This document shows, in pieces, positions 39,094 through 48,579 of a stretch of DNA of 64,000 nt (positions are counted from its first letter, which is position 1; each line of letters begins with the position of its first letter). The stretch spans positions 372,001 through 436,000 of the forward strand of contig NZ_SNZV01000005.1 of NCBI RefSeq assembly GCF_004364125.1, written 5' to 3'. The notes under the pieces were generated by a model that was given only the letters and a program-made list of their open reading frames with translations, made no database searches and was not told the origin of the DNA. The stretch comes from Sphingobacterium paludis. Its GTDB lineage: Bacteria > Bacteroidota > Bacteroidia > Sphingobacteriales > Sphingobacteriaceae. The translations under genes and the position numbers were made by a program.

Positions 39094-40212
39094 ATGAACT
39101 ACTACCTTATCGCTGGCGAAACATCAGGAGACTTGCATGGTGCAAATCTTATCAAAGCGTTGAAAAGTGAAGATAGCCAAGCCAGTTTTCGTATTGTTGG
39201 AGGGGATCTGATGATGGACGCTGCTGGAGAGCAGCCGTTGATACATTGTAGAGACATGGCCTTTATGGGCTTTGTGGAGGTCATAAAGAATCTAAGAACT
39301 ATTCGGAAAAACCTGAACGTCGTCAAAAGAGATCTTGCTGCCCATAAACCCGACACTCTTATACTGATTGATTTTCCAGGATTCAACTTAAAGGTGGCCG
39401 CATTCGCAAAAAAGATGGGCATCAAGGTCTGCTATTATATATCGCCAAAAATATGGGCTTGGAATCAAGGGCGTGTGCATAAGATCAAAAAGTTGGTAGA
39501 CCATATGTTTTGTATACTTCCTTTTGAAGTAGATTTTTATAAGAAATATGGCTACCACGTAGATTATATCGGTAATCCGCTTCTTGACGCTATTCACCAA
39601 TACCCGTTCAATGCAAATTTTGTTGCAGATAACAAGCTTAACGAACGGCCAATCATCGCATTATTGCCGGGCAGCAGAAAGATGGAAATCGATATGCTGC
39701 TTCCAGAAATGGTAGACCTGTATTATTTATTTCCTGCTCACCAATTCGTCGTTGCAGGGGCTCCGAACTTTGATGAGGCATATTACCGCCGTTATATCGC
39801 AGACCTGCCCATCCATGTCGTCTTCAATCAAACCTATGATTTATTGCAGCATGCCGAGGCGGCCGTGGTAACGAGCGGTACCGCAACCCTGGAGGCTGGT
39901 ATTCTGCGCGTTCCACAGGTCGTCGTTTATAAAGCCAATAAAATAAGCATTTGGATAGCACGCATGGTTATCAAAGTGCAGTTCATCTCGCTGGTCAACC
40001 TCATCAACAATTTCTTATCGGTGCGAGAGCTGATTCAGGAAGACTGCAATACGCGCAGCATCGCCGACGAACTGGGGGATCTGATTACCCAGAAAGAACA
40101 TCGCGACAGCGTACTGGAGAACTACGATATCTTAGCTGAAAAGCTCGGGGAGCCAGGTGCATCTCAGAAAGCGGCTAAATTGATTGTGCAGTATCTCGCT
40201 GAAAAAGATTAA
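39094..40212 (+). CDS. lpxB: Lipid-A-disaccharide synthase
   Basis: The 372-residue product is a GT19 glycosyltransferase. It opens NYYLIAGETSGDLHGANLI and contains DFPGFNLK, YYISPKIWAWNQGR, ALLPGSRKMEI and VTSGTATLEAG. It joins UDP-2,3-diacylglucosamine and lipid X to make the lipid A disaccharide at the cytoplasmic membrane face. It confirms an LPS-bearing organism. No other lpx gene is adjacent. Confidence 0.97.
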   Translation: MNYYLIAGETSGDLHGANLIKALKSEDSQASFRIVGGDLMMDAAGEQPLIHCRDMAFMGFVEVIKNLRTIRKNLNVVKRDLAAHKPDTLILIDFPGFNLKVAAFAKKMGIKVCYYISPKIWAWNQGRVHKIKKLVDHMFCILPFEVDFYKKYGYHVDYIGNPLLDAIHQYPFNANFVADNKLNERPIIALLPGSRKMEIDMLLPEMVDLYYLFPAHQFVVAGAPNFDEAYYRRYIADLPIHVVFNQTYDLLQHAEAAVVTSGTATLEAGILRVPQVVVYKANKISIWIARMVIKVQFISLVNLINNFLSVRELIQEDCNTRSIADELGDLITQKEHRDSVLENYDILAEKLGEPGASQKAAKLIVQYLAEKD

Positions 40213-40270
40213 ACCATTAACAATTTTGAGATTCTAACGTTAATCTAGTAAAAATTAAAGGTTAGAAGTC

Positions 40271-40909
40271 ATGAAAATCAAACAATTACTTACCCTGCTT
40301 TTGATGTGCACAACGTGTATCACGTTTGCCCAAGTCAAAGAGCAACATATCAAGAAGTTAGTCCTCGGTAAAAAAGATAAAAAGACGTTTAATAACCGAG
40401 ATTCTTCGATCACCGTCTATATCGATACATTAGTTATGAAAGATCGCTCTTCGCTTCAATTTTACGGAAAAAAAGACGTTAAATTGATCGTGAAGCACGC
40501 CGAGCTGGGCAAGCGTGTCTTCTTTAGTGGTATAGGCGCAAAAAACAATGCATCCAACTTCGATATTGATATCAATTTCAAAAAACTGGGGTCGCTCTAT
40601 GTTATTGCAAGTGGCCGCGATGCGATGAATGGCACGCGTACTTTTGACAATGGCGATGGCGGAACGGTAAACTTTCATTACGATGGCAATGGCATTGTCC
40701 CGCAGTCGACGGATAAAAAGGCAAACAATTATCTATTGATTGATGTTTCTGCTGGCGGCCGCATTACCAATCCACAAACGGACTTAAACCAAATCCACTC
40801 CCTCATATCCATGTCGGCTCCCGGATTGCGCGGCGTGCCCCAAGGGCAAATCTATTCCGGTTCGCCAGGAAGAGCGGGTAAGGTAACCATCGAAAAGAGT
40901 ACGGACTAA
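40271..40909 (+). CDS. Secreted protein of unknown function
   Basis: The protein has 212 residues with a signal peptide (LLTLLLMCTTCITFAQ). The mature part is strand-rich with KDRSSLQFYGKKDVKLIVKH, NFDIDINFKKLGSLYVIASG and a Gly-rich C-terminal third (GDGGTVNFHYDGNG, GLRGVPQGQIYSGSPGRAGK). This suggests a right-handed beta-helix-like or adhesin-like repeat, but no family can be named. It lies 58 bases after lpxB and 30 bases before the propeller gene and may be co-transcribed with both. Confidence 0.7.
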   Translation: MKIKQLLTLLLMCTTCITFAQVKEQHIKKLVLGKKDKKTFNNRDSSITVYIDTLVMKDRSSLQFYGKKDVKLIVKHAELGKRVFFSGIGAKNNASNFDIDINFKKLGSLYVIASGRDAMNGTRTFDNGDGGTVNFHYDGNGIVPQSTDKKANNYLLIDVSAGGRITNPQTDLNQIHSLISMSAPGLRGVPQGQIYSGSPGRAGKVTIEKSTD

Positions 40910-40939
40910 TATGCCGCATACAACAGATAAAACGCACAT

Positions 40940-41950
40940 ATGAATACAATATTCGCCATCTTGGCTAGCTGTTGCTTTGCGCTTAGCGTAAGCGCCCAAC
41001 ACATGACACAACTGACTACCCGCAACGGTATCAGTTTTAGGGGCATAGAAACTTATGGCGACGGCTGTATCTGGGTAAGTGGTTCCAAAGGGACGGTGGG
41101 CAAGTCGTTGGATGCTGGACAGACATGGGCTTGGGCATCGCCAAAAGGCTATGAAGAGCTCGATTTTCGGGATATTGAAATTTTTTCTACCAAAGAGGCG
41201 GTCATTATGTCTGCCGGCGCACCTGCGGTCGTACTACGAACAACGGATGGTGGCAAGAGCTGGCGAGAGGTTTACCGCGATGAGCGACCAGCGATATTTT
41301 TGGATGGCATGGACTTCAAGGGCAAAGAAGGGTTTATTGTTGGCGATCCTATAGACGGAGTTTTTCAACTCTTGCAATCTAAAGATAAAGGAAAGACTTG
41401 GCAGGATGTATCGAACTTCATGTTTCTCTTTGCCGACAGTGCAGAAGCAGCATTTGCTGCAAGTGGCACCTCCATCCAATACCTGAATGATAATGTGTGG
41501 ATAGGCACTGGTGGACTTACCGCTAATGTCTTCAAACGAAACGAAAAAGCGCTTGAGATGGCTAAGTACCCCTGTCCTATCCTTCAAGGAACTAGCAGCA
41601 CCGGTATTTTCGCTATTGATTTCTGGAATGACGAGATCGGTATTGCGGTGGGTGGTGACTATCAAAACGATTCGAACACTGAAAACACCGTGATGCTTAC
41701 CCACGATGGCGGCCGGAACTGGATAGCCAGTGACGATCATGCTGTAGGCTATAAATCTGCTGTGAAATATATCAACAAGTCGCTTGTCGTGAGTACCGGC
41801 ACTTCTGGAACCGCGATTTCCGCGGATGGAGGACTACATTGGGATACTGTTTCTACCGATAGCTTTAATAGTCTTGCTTTGAGCTCCGATAGAAAGACAG
41901 TTTACCTTACAGGGAGTAATGGAAATATTGTGAGGCTGATCGTGGAGTAG
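40940..41950 (+). CDS. Secreted YCF48/BNR-like beta-propeller protein
   Basis: The product is 336 residues with a signal peptide (FAILASCCFALSVSAQH). Repeats of the Asp-box type are visible: VGKSLDAGQTWAWAS, LRTTDGGKSWREV, LQSKDKGKTWQDVS, MLTHDGGRNWIAS and ISADGGLHWDTVS, so five blades can be counted. It resembles the HCF136/Ycf48 photosystem-assembly fold found as secreted proteins of unknown role in Bacteroidota. It is often labelled oxidoreductase, for which nothing here speaks. Confidence 0.82.
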   Translation: MNTIFAILASCCFALSVSAQHMTQLTTRNGISFRGIETYGDGCIWVSGSKGTVGKSLDAGQTWAWASPKGYEELDFRDIEIFSTKEAVIMSAGAPAVVLRTTDGGKSWREVYRDERPAIFLDGMDFKGKEGFIVGDPIDGVFQLLQSKDKGKTWQDVSNFMFLFADSAEAAFAASGTSIQYLNDNVWIGTGGLTANVFKRNEKALEMAKYPCPILQGTSSTGIFAIDFWNDEIGIAVGGDYQNDSNTENTVMLTHDGGRNWIASDDHAVGYKSAVKYINKSLVVSTGTSGTAISADGGLHWDTVSTDSFNSLALSSDRKTVYLTGSNGNIVRLIVE

Positions 41951-41985
41951 TGTTACTTCTTTTGTTACGGCTGTATAAGGAGTCA

Positions 41986-42020
41986 CAAAAAAAGCTAGCC
42001 TTTAGGAGACTAGCTTTTTT
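41986..42020. terminator. Bidirectional terminator between the propeller gene and trxA
   Basis: AAAAAAGCTAG and CTAGCTTTTTT flank an 11-base loop. It lies between convergent genes, ending 5 bases from the trxA stop. Confidence 0.85.
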
Positions 42021-42024
42021 ATCG

Positions 42025-42342
42025 TTAGAGCTGCTTTGTTAGTTTTTCTACTAAAACAGACTTAGGCACTGCGCCAATTTGTTTGTCAACAATTTCGCCA
42101 TCCTTGAAAAACAACAATGCTGGAATGTTGCGAATACCGTATTTAACCGAAATCTCTGGATTGTGATCCACATTGACCTTACCAATAACTGCTTGGCCGT
42201 CATATTCTGTAGCAATTTCATCCACTACAGGGCCAACCATACGACAAGGACCACACCACTCTGCCCAAAAATCGATTAAAACTGGTTTATCTGATTTTAA
42301 TACTAGCTCTTCAAAATTGCTATCCGTTATTTCTAATGCCAT
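42025..42342 (-). CDS. trxA: Thioredoxin
   Basis: The 105-residue protein has the active site WCGPC (residues 29-33) in the typical DFWAEWCGPC setting and the cis-Pro stretch RNIPALLFFKDG. It has no signal peptide, so it is a cytoplasmic disulfide reductase. It is encoded about 100 bases downstream of dnaE on the same strand. The next gene, on the opposite strand, is separated by a terminator. Confidence 0.97.
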   Translation of the reverse strand: MALEITDSNFEELVLKSDKPVLIDFWAEWCGPCRMVGPVVDEIATEYDGQAVIGKVNVDHNPEISVKYGIRNIPALLFFKDGEIVDKQIGAVPKSVLVEKLTKQL

Positions 42343-42441
42343 ACTATTTAATTTTTAATTTTTATCAAAGTCGATACACAAATATAGCGATTTTGGCTAT
42401 AGATATTCGTCACGCGCTATTCATAAAATTTCTATACCCTA

Positions 42442-45400
42442 TCAATTTAATCTATAACTTATCCCCTCTAGTTTTTCTAAACCATCCAAAAACTCATTGG
42501 TCAGATTAATCTTGACAGATTTAGCGGGCATCTCAATCGCCAGCTCATCCTGCATATCCAGAATTTTGAATTTAAGCTGGCACTTGGACTCTTCACTTTC
42601 CACTTTTGCGGAATCGACCAACTTGTGCACCATAGCTACTAATTGCTCATCGAGCAAGTGTAATGGAAGTTGGATCGTAAATGATTTAGCCATCTTATCC
42701 CGCAGATCGGATAACAATTGGATATTTTTCAACTCGAAACCCCAATTACCAACCTGTTTGAACCGTTCTTGAACAAGTCCTCGAATTTGTACAAAAAAGC
42801 CTTCTTGCAAATACCCCTTAAATTTAACATAATCTTCGCCGAAGACCATGATTTCATACGAATCGCTGTAATCTTCAATCACGAAAGACCCAAAGGGTTT
42901 TCCCGATTTCGCTACACGGTGATTTGCCATGGCAATAATGCCACCGAGCACCACTTCTTTATTCTTAATTCGGTTGAAATCTAGTAGTACCTCCTCTTCG
43001 ACTTCGCTGGCTTTTACTTTATTGATAAGTTGTAGATCGCTGACCTTGTTCGAACAGAAGTGCTTGATTTCAAATTTGTAGTTATCCAGCGGATGGCTTG
43101 TTAAGTAAATCCCGATTACATCCTTTTCGTACTTCAGCTTTTCGATTAATCCCCAAGCTGCACAAGGTGCGAGGACAGGTTCTGGAAGCTCTGTAGCCGC
43201 TGATCCACCGAAAAGACTGGCCTGCGCCGAACTTTCATTATCCTTCACCCGGTTGCCATACTTAATGGCTTTCTCCAAGCCCGTCGAGTTATCGCCCTCG
43301 TTACTAAAATATTGTGCACGGTGGGTATTGGTGAAACTATCGAAACCGCCCGCATAGGCCAAGCTTTCGAATGCTTTTTTATTTGCCGAACGTAAATCTA
43401 TGCGTTTTGCCAAATCAAAAACGGACTTATACTTACCTCCTTTTTCACGCGTTTGCACCACGGTATCAACTGCGCCGGCCCCCACGCCTTTGACCGCTCC
43501 CATTCCAAATCGGATAGCTCCTTGTTCGTTTACCGTAAATTTGTAGTACGACTCATTCACATCAGGCCCTAATACCAATAATCCCATGCGGCGGCATTCT
43601 TCCATGAAAAATGTTACCTGCTTAATATCGTTCATGTTGTTCGATAGCACGGCTGCCATATATTCTGCAGGGTAATGCGCTTTAAGATAAGCCGTCTGGT
43701 AAGCCACCCATGCATAACAGGTGGAGTGCGATTTATTGAACGCATACGAGGCGAAAGCCTCCCAGTCGGTCCAGATCTTCTCCAGCACTTTCGGTGCGTG
43801 CCCTTTCTCAGCAGCTTGATTGACGAATTTTGGCTTCATCTTATCAAGTACAGCTTTCTGTTTCTTACCCATCGCCTTCCGCAAAACGTCCGCATCACCT
43901 TTAGAGAAACCCGCTAACTTCTGCGACAAAAGCATAACCTGCTCTTGGTAAACGGTAATTCCGTAGGTTTCTTGCAAATATTCTTCACAAGCATCTAAAT
44001 CATATGTAATGGGCTCAATGCCATGCTTACGCTTAACGAATGATGGGATATACTCCATTGGACCGGGTCTATACAAAGCGTTCATCGCGATAAGATCGGC
44101 GAAGACTGTAGGCTTAAGCTCCTTCATGTATTTCTGCATGCCCGGCGACTCGTATTGGAATACGCCGACCGTTTCCCCACGCTGGAAAAGTTCATAGGTA
44201 AGCAGGTCATCGATTGGAAACTTATCCGGGTCTAAGGTCACGCCGTGACGAAGCTTAACATTGGCCACCGTATCTTTAATCAAGGTGAGCGTTTTAAGGC
44301 CCAAGAAGTCCATTTTCAACAGGCCGGCACTTTCCACTACGGAGTTATCAAATTGCGTCACAAAAAGTTCCGAATCTTTCGCTAGCGAGACCGGCACGAA
44401 GTTAGTAATATCATCCGGCGTGATAATAACCCCGCAGGCATGCACGCCTGTATTACGCATGGAACCTTCCAATACGCGCGCCTGCTTAATCGTTTCTGCT
44501 TCCAACCCGGCTCCATCTGCTAGGTTCTTTAACCTGTTTACGGCTTCAATTTCTTCGGACCGTAATACCTCCTTCAGTCCCTTCTCATCCATGTTAAAGA
44601 TCTTGCTGAGCTTCAGGTTTGGAATGAGCTTTGCAATCTCGTTAGCGTCTTGCAAAGGCAAATCTAGCACCCGCGCGGTATCTTTTATCGAAGACTTGGC
44701 CGCCATGGTACCGTAGGTGATGATCTGTGCGACTTGCGATGCACCGTATTTATCAATCACGTATTGCATAACCCTGCCGCGACCCTCGTCATCAAAATCC
44801 ACATCGATATCGGGCATCGAAACCCGATCTGGATTTAAGAAACGTTCAAAAAGCAAATCATACTGTATAGGATCCAAATTGGTAATACCCAAGCAGTACG
44901 CCACTGCAGATCCTGCCGCAGAACCACGCCCCGGCCCTACGGAAACGCCCATTTTTCGTGCTTCCGCAATAAAATCCTGTACGATCAGGAAATAACCCGG
45001 ATACCCTGTCCGCTCGATTGTGGCCAACTCGAAATCCAGACGCTCGGTGACAACCTCATCAATCTCGGCATACCGGCTTTCAGCGCCTTTGTAGGTCAAA
45101 TAGCGCAAATACGCATTTTCGCCACGCTTTCCACCATCTGCTGTGTCCTCGGCATGCACAAATTGTTCAGGAATCTCAAACTTAGGCAACAAAACATCGC
45201 GATTGAGCGAATAGATCTCTACCTTCTCGAGCAATTCTTCGATATTAATAATGGCTTCCGGCGTATCAGCGAAAGCCTTTTTCATTTCATCGGCTGATTT
45301 GAAATAGTACTCCTGATTGGGCAAACCGAAGCGGAAACCACGTCCACGGCCTTTCGGTGTAGATAGTTTTTCGCCATCTTTTACGCATAGCAGAATATCG

Positions 45401-46866
45401 TGCGCATGTGCATCTGCTTTATTAAGGTAATAGGTATTATTTGTTGCGATAAGTTTCACATCGTGCTTCTTCGCCAGCTGTACAAGCGTGTCATTCACTC
45501 GGTTTTCATCTTCCTGCCCATGGCGCATCAGCTCCATATAGAAATCGTCACCAAACTGCTCCTTCCACCAAAGCAGGGCGTCCTCTGCTTGCGACTCGCC
45601 TATGTTGAGTACCTTGCTAGGCACCTCGCCTTGTAAATTTCCGGATAGTACGATCAAGTTATCTTTGTACCGCTCAATAACGGTCTTATCAATCCGCGGA
45701 ACGTAATAAAATCCCTCCGTATAGGCCGCTGAAGCCATTTTGGCCAAGTTATGGTACCCTGCCTTATTTTTCGCCAGAAAAACAATCTGATAACCGTTGT
45801 CCTTGCGTGACTTATCTTTATAGTTTTCACACACGTAAAACTCACAACCTACAATAGGTTTGATAAGTTGTGCCGTGGGCTCTTCGCCGCGCTCTATAGC
45901 TTCGGCATTTTTTGCTTCCACCTCTTTGTTATGGCTGATGGCCTTACTCACAAAATGGAATGCTCCCATCATATTTCCATGATCGGTAAGCGCCACAGCG
46001 GGCATTTTGCTTTTGATAGCCGCATCGACCAACGGGGCAACACCTATCGTACTCTGCAAAACAGAAAACTGTGAGTGATTATGCAAATGAGCAAATGGAG
46101 CAGCCGCAAGTGCTTGCTTAAGTGACTCATCCACCACCGTGACAGGTGTTTCACTTTTTTGCTCCTTGCGAATAGCATCAGAAGCAGCCTTTAGGTTGAT
46201 ATGCTTTAAGCCAACGGGCTCTATCAGGTTTGGGTTTTGCTGCTTAAACTCAACGAAGTAACCCGTATCGACCTGTAGCTCTTCCGGCGTAAAAACTTCC
46301 CGGCGGAGCAATTCGAAGAAGCAGCGTGTAGTCGCCTCAACATCGGCCGTGGCATTATGTGCTTCGGCAAAAGGAACACCGAAAAGATGACCGTGTAGCT
46401 CGGTCAAATTAGGAAGCTTATATCGCCCACCCCGGCCGCCAGGCAGCTGCAAAAGTTCAGCAGTCACCTCCGTACATGTATCCAGCACGGCCATGTCTGA
46501 CATCGGGGAATCTACAGCATAACGGTAAAATTCCGATCCCATAATATTCAGATCGAACCCTATATTTTGTCCAACAACGAATTTCGCTTTCGCAAGAGCC
46601 TCGTTAAACTTATGGAGCACATCGACAAGCGGAACACCATCTTGCTCAGCAAGTTCTGTAGAAATGCCGTGGATCTTTTCAGAATCGTAGGGTATATTGA
46701 ACCCATCAGGACGGATCAGGTAATCTTGATGTTCGATAAGCCGCCCCATCTCATCGTGAAGCTGCCAGGCAATTTGTATACATCTCGGCCAATTATCCGT
46801 ATCGGTAATAGGTGCATCCCAACGTTTCGGTAAACCAGTCGTCTCCGTATCAAAAATTATATACAT
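42442..46866 (-). CDS. dnaE: DNA polymerase III alpha subunit with N-terminal proofreading exonuclease
   Basis: At 1474 residues this is about 300 longer than E. coli DnaE. Residues 1-190 are a DEDDh exonuclease: FDTETTG, GQNIGFDL and the His/Asp of HNATADVEAT. A PHP domain starts near 257 (HLHNHSQFSVLQ). The polymerase palm has PDIDVDFDDEGR near 684 and VSVGPGRGSAAGSAVAY. Helix-hairpin-helix and OB parts follow, with VVLGGIIAMANHRV near 1310. It is the replicative polymerase; proofreading is encoded in the same chain. The gene is separate from dnaE2 at 57022. Confidence 0.96.
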   Translation of the reverse strand: MYIIFDTETTGLPKRWDAPITDTDNWPRCIQIAWQLHDEMGRLIEHQDYLIRPDGFNIPYDSEKIHGISTELAEQDGVPLVDVLHKFNEALAKAKFVVGQNIGFDLNIMGSEFYRYAVDSPMSDMAVLDTCTEVTAELLQLPGGRGGRYKLPNLTELHGHLFGVPFAEAHNATADVEATTRCFFELLRREVFTPEELQVDTGYFVEFKQQNPNLIEPVGLKHINLKAASDAIRKEQKSETPVTVVDESLKQALAAAPFAHLHNHSQFSVLQSTIGVAPLVDAAIKSKMPAVALTDHGNMMGAFHFVSKAISHNKEVEAKNAEAIERGEEPTAQLIKPIVGCEFYVCENYKDKSRKDNGYQIVFLAKNKAGYHNLAKMASAAYTEGFYYVPRIDKTVIERYKDNLIVLSGNLQGEVPSKVLNIGESQAEDALLWWKEQFGDDFYMELMRHGQEDENRVNDTLVQLAKKHDVKLIATNNTYYLNKADAHAHDILLCVKDGEKLSTPKGRGRGFRFGLPNQEYYFKSADEMKKAFADTPEAIINIEELLEKVEIYSLNRDVLLPKFEIPEQFVHAEDTADGGKRGENAYLRYLTYKGAESRYAEIDEVVTERLDFELATIERTGYPGYFLIVQDFIAEARKMGVSVGPGRGSAAGSAVAYCLGITNLDPIQYDLLFERFLNPDRVSMPDIDVDFDDEGRGRVMQYVIDKYGASQVAQIITYGTMAAKSSIKDTARVLDLPLQDANEIAKLIPNLKLSKIFNMDEKGLKEVLRSEEIEAVNRLKNLADGAGLEAETIKQARVLEGSMRNTGVHACGVIITPDDITNFVPVSLAKDSELFVTQFDNSVVESAGLLKMDFLGLKTLTLIKDTVANVKLRHGVTLDPDKFPIDDLLTYELFQRGETVGVFQYESPGMQKYMKELKPTVFADLIAMNALYRPGPMEYIPSFVKRKHGIEPITYDLDACEEYLQETYGITVYQEQVMLLSQKLAGFSKGDADVLRKAMGKKQKAVLDKMKPKFVNQAAEKGHAPKVLEKIWTDWEAFASYAFNKSHSTCYAWVAYQTAYLKAHYPAEYMAAVLSNNMNDIKQVTFFMEECRRMGLLVLGPDVNESYYKFTVNEQGAIRFGMGAVKGVGAGAVDTVVQTREKGGKYKSVFDLAKRIDLRSANKKAFESLAYAGGFDSFTNTHRAQYFSNEGDNSTGLEKAIKYGNRVKDNESSAQASLFGGSAATELPEPVLAPCAAWGLIEKLKYEKDVIGIYLTSHPLDNYKFEIKHFCSNKVSDLQLINKVKASEVEEEVLLDFNRIKNKEVVLGGIIAMANHRVAKSGKPFGSFVIEDYSDSYEIMVFGEDYVKFKGYLQEGFFVQIRGLVQERFKQVGNWGFELKNIQLLSDLRDKMAKSFTIQLPLHLLDEQLVAMVHKLVDSAKVESEESKCQLKFKILDMQDELAIEMPAKSVKINLTNEFLDGLEKLEGISYRLN

Positions 46867-47184
46867 ACTTAATCCCGTTCTCTTTTAACAAAGTTAAAAA
46901 TTACAAGATGAATGTGATACGTTCATTGGCAATTTGCGCGTAAAATTTCTTACTCGAGTGAGTCCTAATGGAAAACGTTGTGATGTCTTGTTCCCACTCC
47001 ACTAGTCAGCGCAGTCAACCGTACGTTCTTGGTTCCGTCCATTTAGGTTCCTTGCATGCCACTCATCGCATAAAATATGACCATAAATTGGCAAAATATA
47101 AGAAATGATTGTCTGTGTTTTTTAGCAGATTTACGACGCATTCAATGAGCAGGTCATTTGATGCCTACATTAAAAATCCGCTAC
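46867..47184. other. 318-bp divergent intergenic region
   Basis: No gene is seen. A perfect inverted repeat TTTTAAC-AAA-GTTAAAA (46883-46899) contains on its minus strand TAACTTTG, a good -7 element for dnaE 23 bases before its start. The rest is unremarkable. No clean promoter for the plus-strand peptidase gene was found. Confidence 0.4.
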
Positions 47185-48579
47185 ATGTTTTCAACTAAAA
47201 CATATCAAGATCGTCGGGAACTTCTGCAACAAAAGGTTGGTAGCGGACTCATTCTGCTGCTCGGAAATATAGAAAACCCGATCAACTTTGAACACAATAC
47301 CTATCCCTTTCGGCAAGACAGCACCCTGCTTTATTATTACGGGATAAAAGTGCCGAATATTGCTGCTGTTATCGACGTAGATAACCAACAAACAATTGTA
47401 TTCGGCGATGAGCTTGATATCGATCAAATCGTATGGACGGGTAAACAGGAGACGCTGCAAGAGAAATGTGCGAAAGCAGGTGTTAAAACCACCCTGCCGT
47501 TTTCAGCCTTACAAGCTTACTTGCATCGCGCTATAAAATCAGGACAACAGGTACACTACCTGCCTCCATATCAATCGTTCAATAAAATATTGTTAAGCGA
47601 CCTTACCGGCATACCGATAGGTAATATAACCCCCTCATCTTTACTTATTGAGGCGATAGTATCGCAACGATCCATTAAAGAGCATCAGGAGCTCGCGGAG
47701 ATCGAAAAGGCACTTCAGGTTTCGGTAGATATGCATATGTTAGCCATGAGGATGACGAAGCCGGGTATGAAGGAACGCGATATTGCGCATGCTATTCAAC
47801 ATTACGCAGCAGACCAGGGTTCACCGCTGGCCTACCCCCCAATCGTGACGGTACGCGGTGAAATATTGCACAACGCCTATCAGCTGCATACGTTAAAGTA
47901 TGGCGATATGCTATTGAATGACTCGGGAGCGGAGACGGAGATGGGCTACGCCGCGGACTTGACGCGGACCTTTCCTGTCGGGCCTGCCTTTAGCGCACAA
48001 CAGCGTGAGCTCTATGCTGTCGTTTTAAAATCTTTTTCAGATGCCCGCGCGCGGCTTAGCCCGCACGTCACCTTCAAGGAGATCCATCTGCACGCCTGTG
48101 AAAGCTTGGTAGAGGGATTGATCGCTGTGGGTTTGATGAAGGGCGATCCTAAAGAGGCCGTCAGCCAACACGCCCATACGCTTTTCTTTCAGTGCGGGCT
48201 TGGTCATATGATGGGGCTTGATGTACATGACATGGAAGATTTAGGCGAACAATATGTGGGTTACACCGCAGAGGACCCGAAGGACACGCAAACGTTTGGG
48301 CTGAAATCATTACGCCTTGGGAAGAAGCTGGAACCCGGCTTTGTCTTGACGGTTGAACCGGGCATCTACATCATTCCGGAACTGATTGACCGCTGGCAGG
48401 CCGAAAACAAGCTTTCCGAATTTATAAATTACGATAGATTGCATAGCTACCGAAATTTTGGCGGAATCCGTATTGAAGACAATTTTGTCATTACCGATAA
48501 TGGTTACCGCTTACTTGGCCCCGAATTAATTAAAACAGCAGACGACATTGAAAACTTCAGAAAAAACTATGTTTCTTAA
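47185..48579 (+). CDS. Aminopeptidase P family (Xaa-Pro aminopeptidase)
   Basis: From ATG at 47185 (MFSTKTYQDRRELL) the product is 464 residues; an ATG at 47161 would add eight. The C-terminal pita-bread domain has all metal ligands: Asp in LLNDSGAETEMGYAADLTR, His in GLGHMMGLDVHD, Glu in LTVEPGIYI and Glu in GIRIEDNFVI. It removes N-terminal residues preceding Pro. Its 3' end overlaps the S9 peptidase gene by 11 bases, linking two proline-directed peptidases in one operon. Confidence 0.93.
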   Translation: MFSTKTYQDRRELLQQKVGSGLILLLGNIENPINFEHNTYPFRQDSTLLYYYGIKVPNIAAVIDVDNQQTIVFGDELDIDQIVWTGKQETLQEKCAKAGVKTTLPFSALQAYLHRAIKSGQQVHYLPPYQSFNKILLSDLTGIPIGNITPSSLLIEAIVSQRSIKEHQELAEIEKALQVSVDMHMLAMRMTKPGMKERDIAHAIQHYAADQGSPLAYPPIVTVRGEILHNAYQLHTLKYGDMLLNDSGAETEMGYAADLTRTFPVGPAFSAQQRELYAVVLKSFSDARARLSPHVTFKEIHLHACESLVEGLIAVGLMKGDPKEAVSQHAHTLFFQCGLGHMMGLDVHDMEDLGEQYVGYTAEDPKDTQTFGLKSLRLGKKLEPGFVLTVEPGIYIIPELIDRWQAENKLSEFINYDRLHSYRNFGGIRIEDNFVITDNGYRLLGPELIKTADDIENFRKNYVS

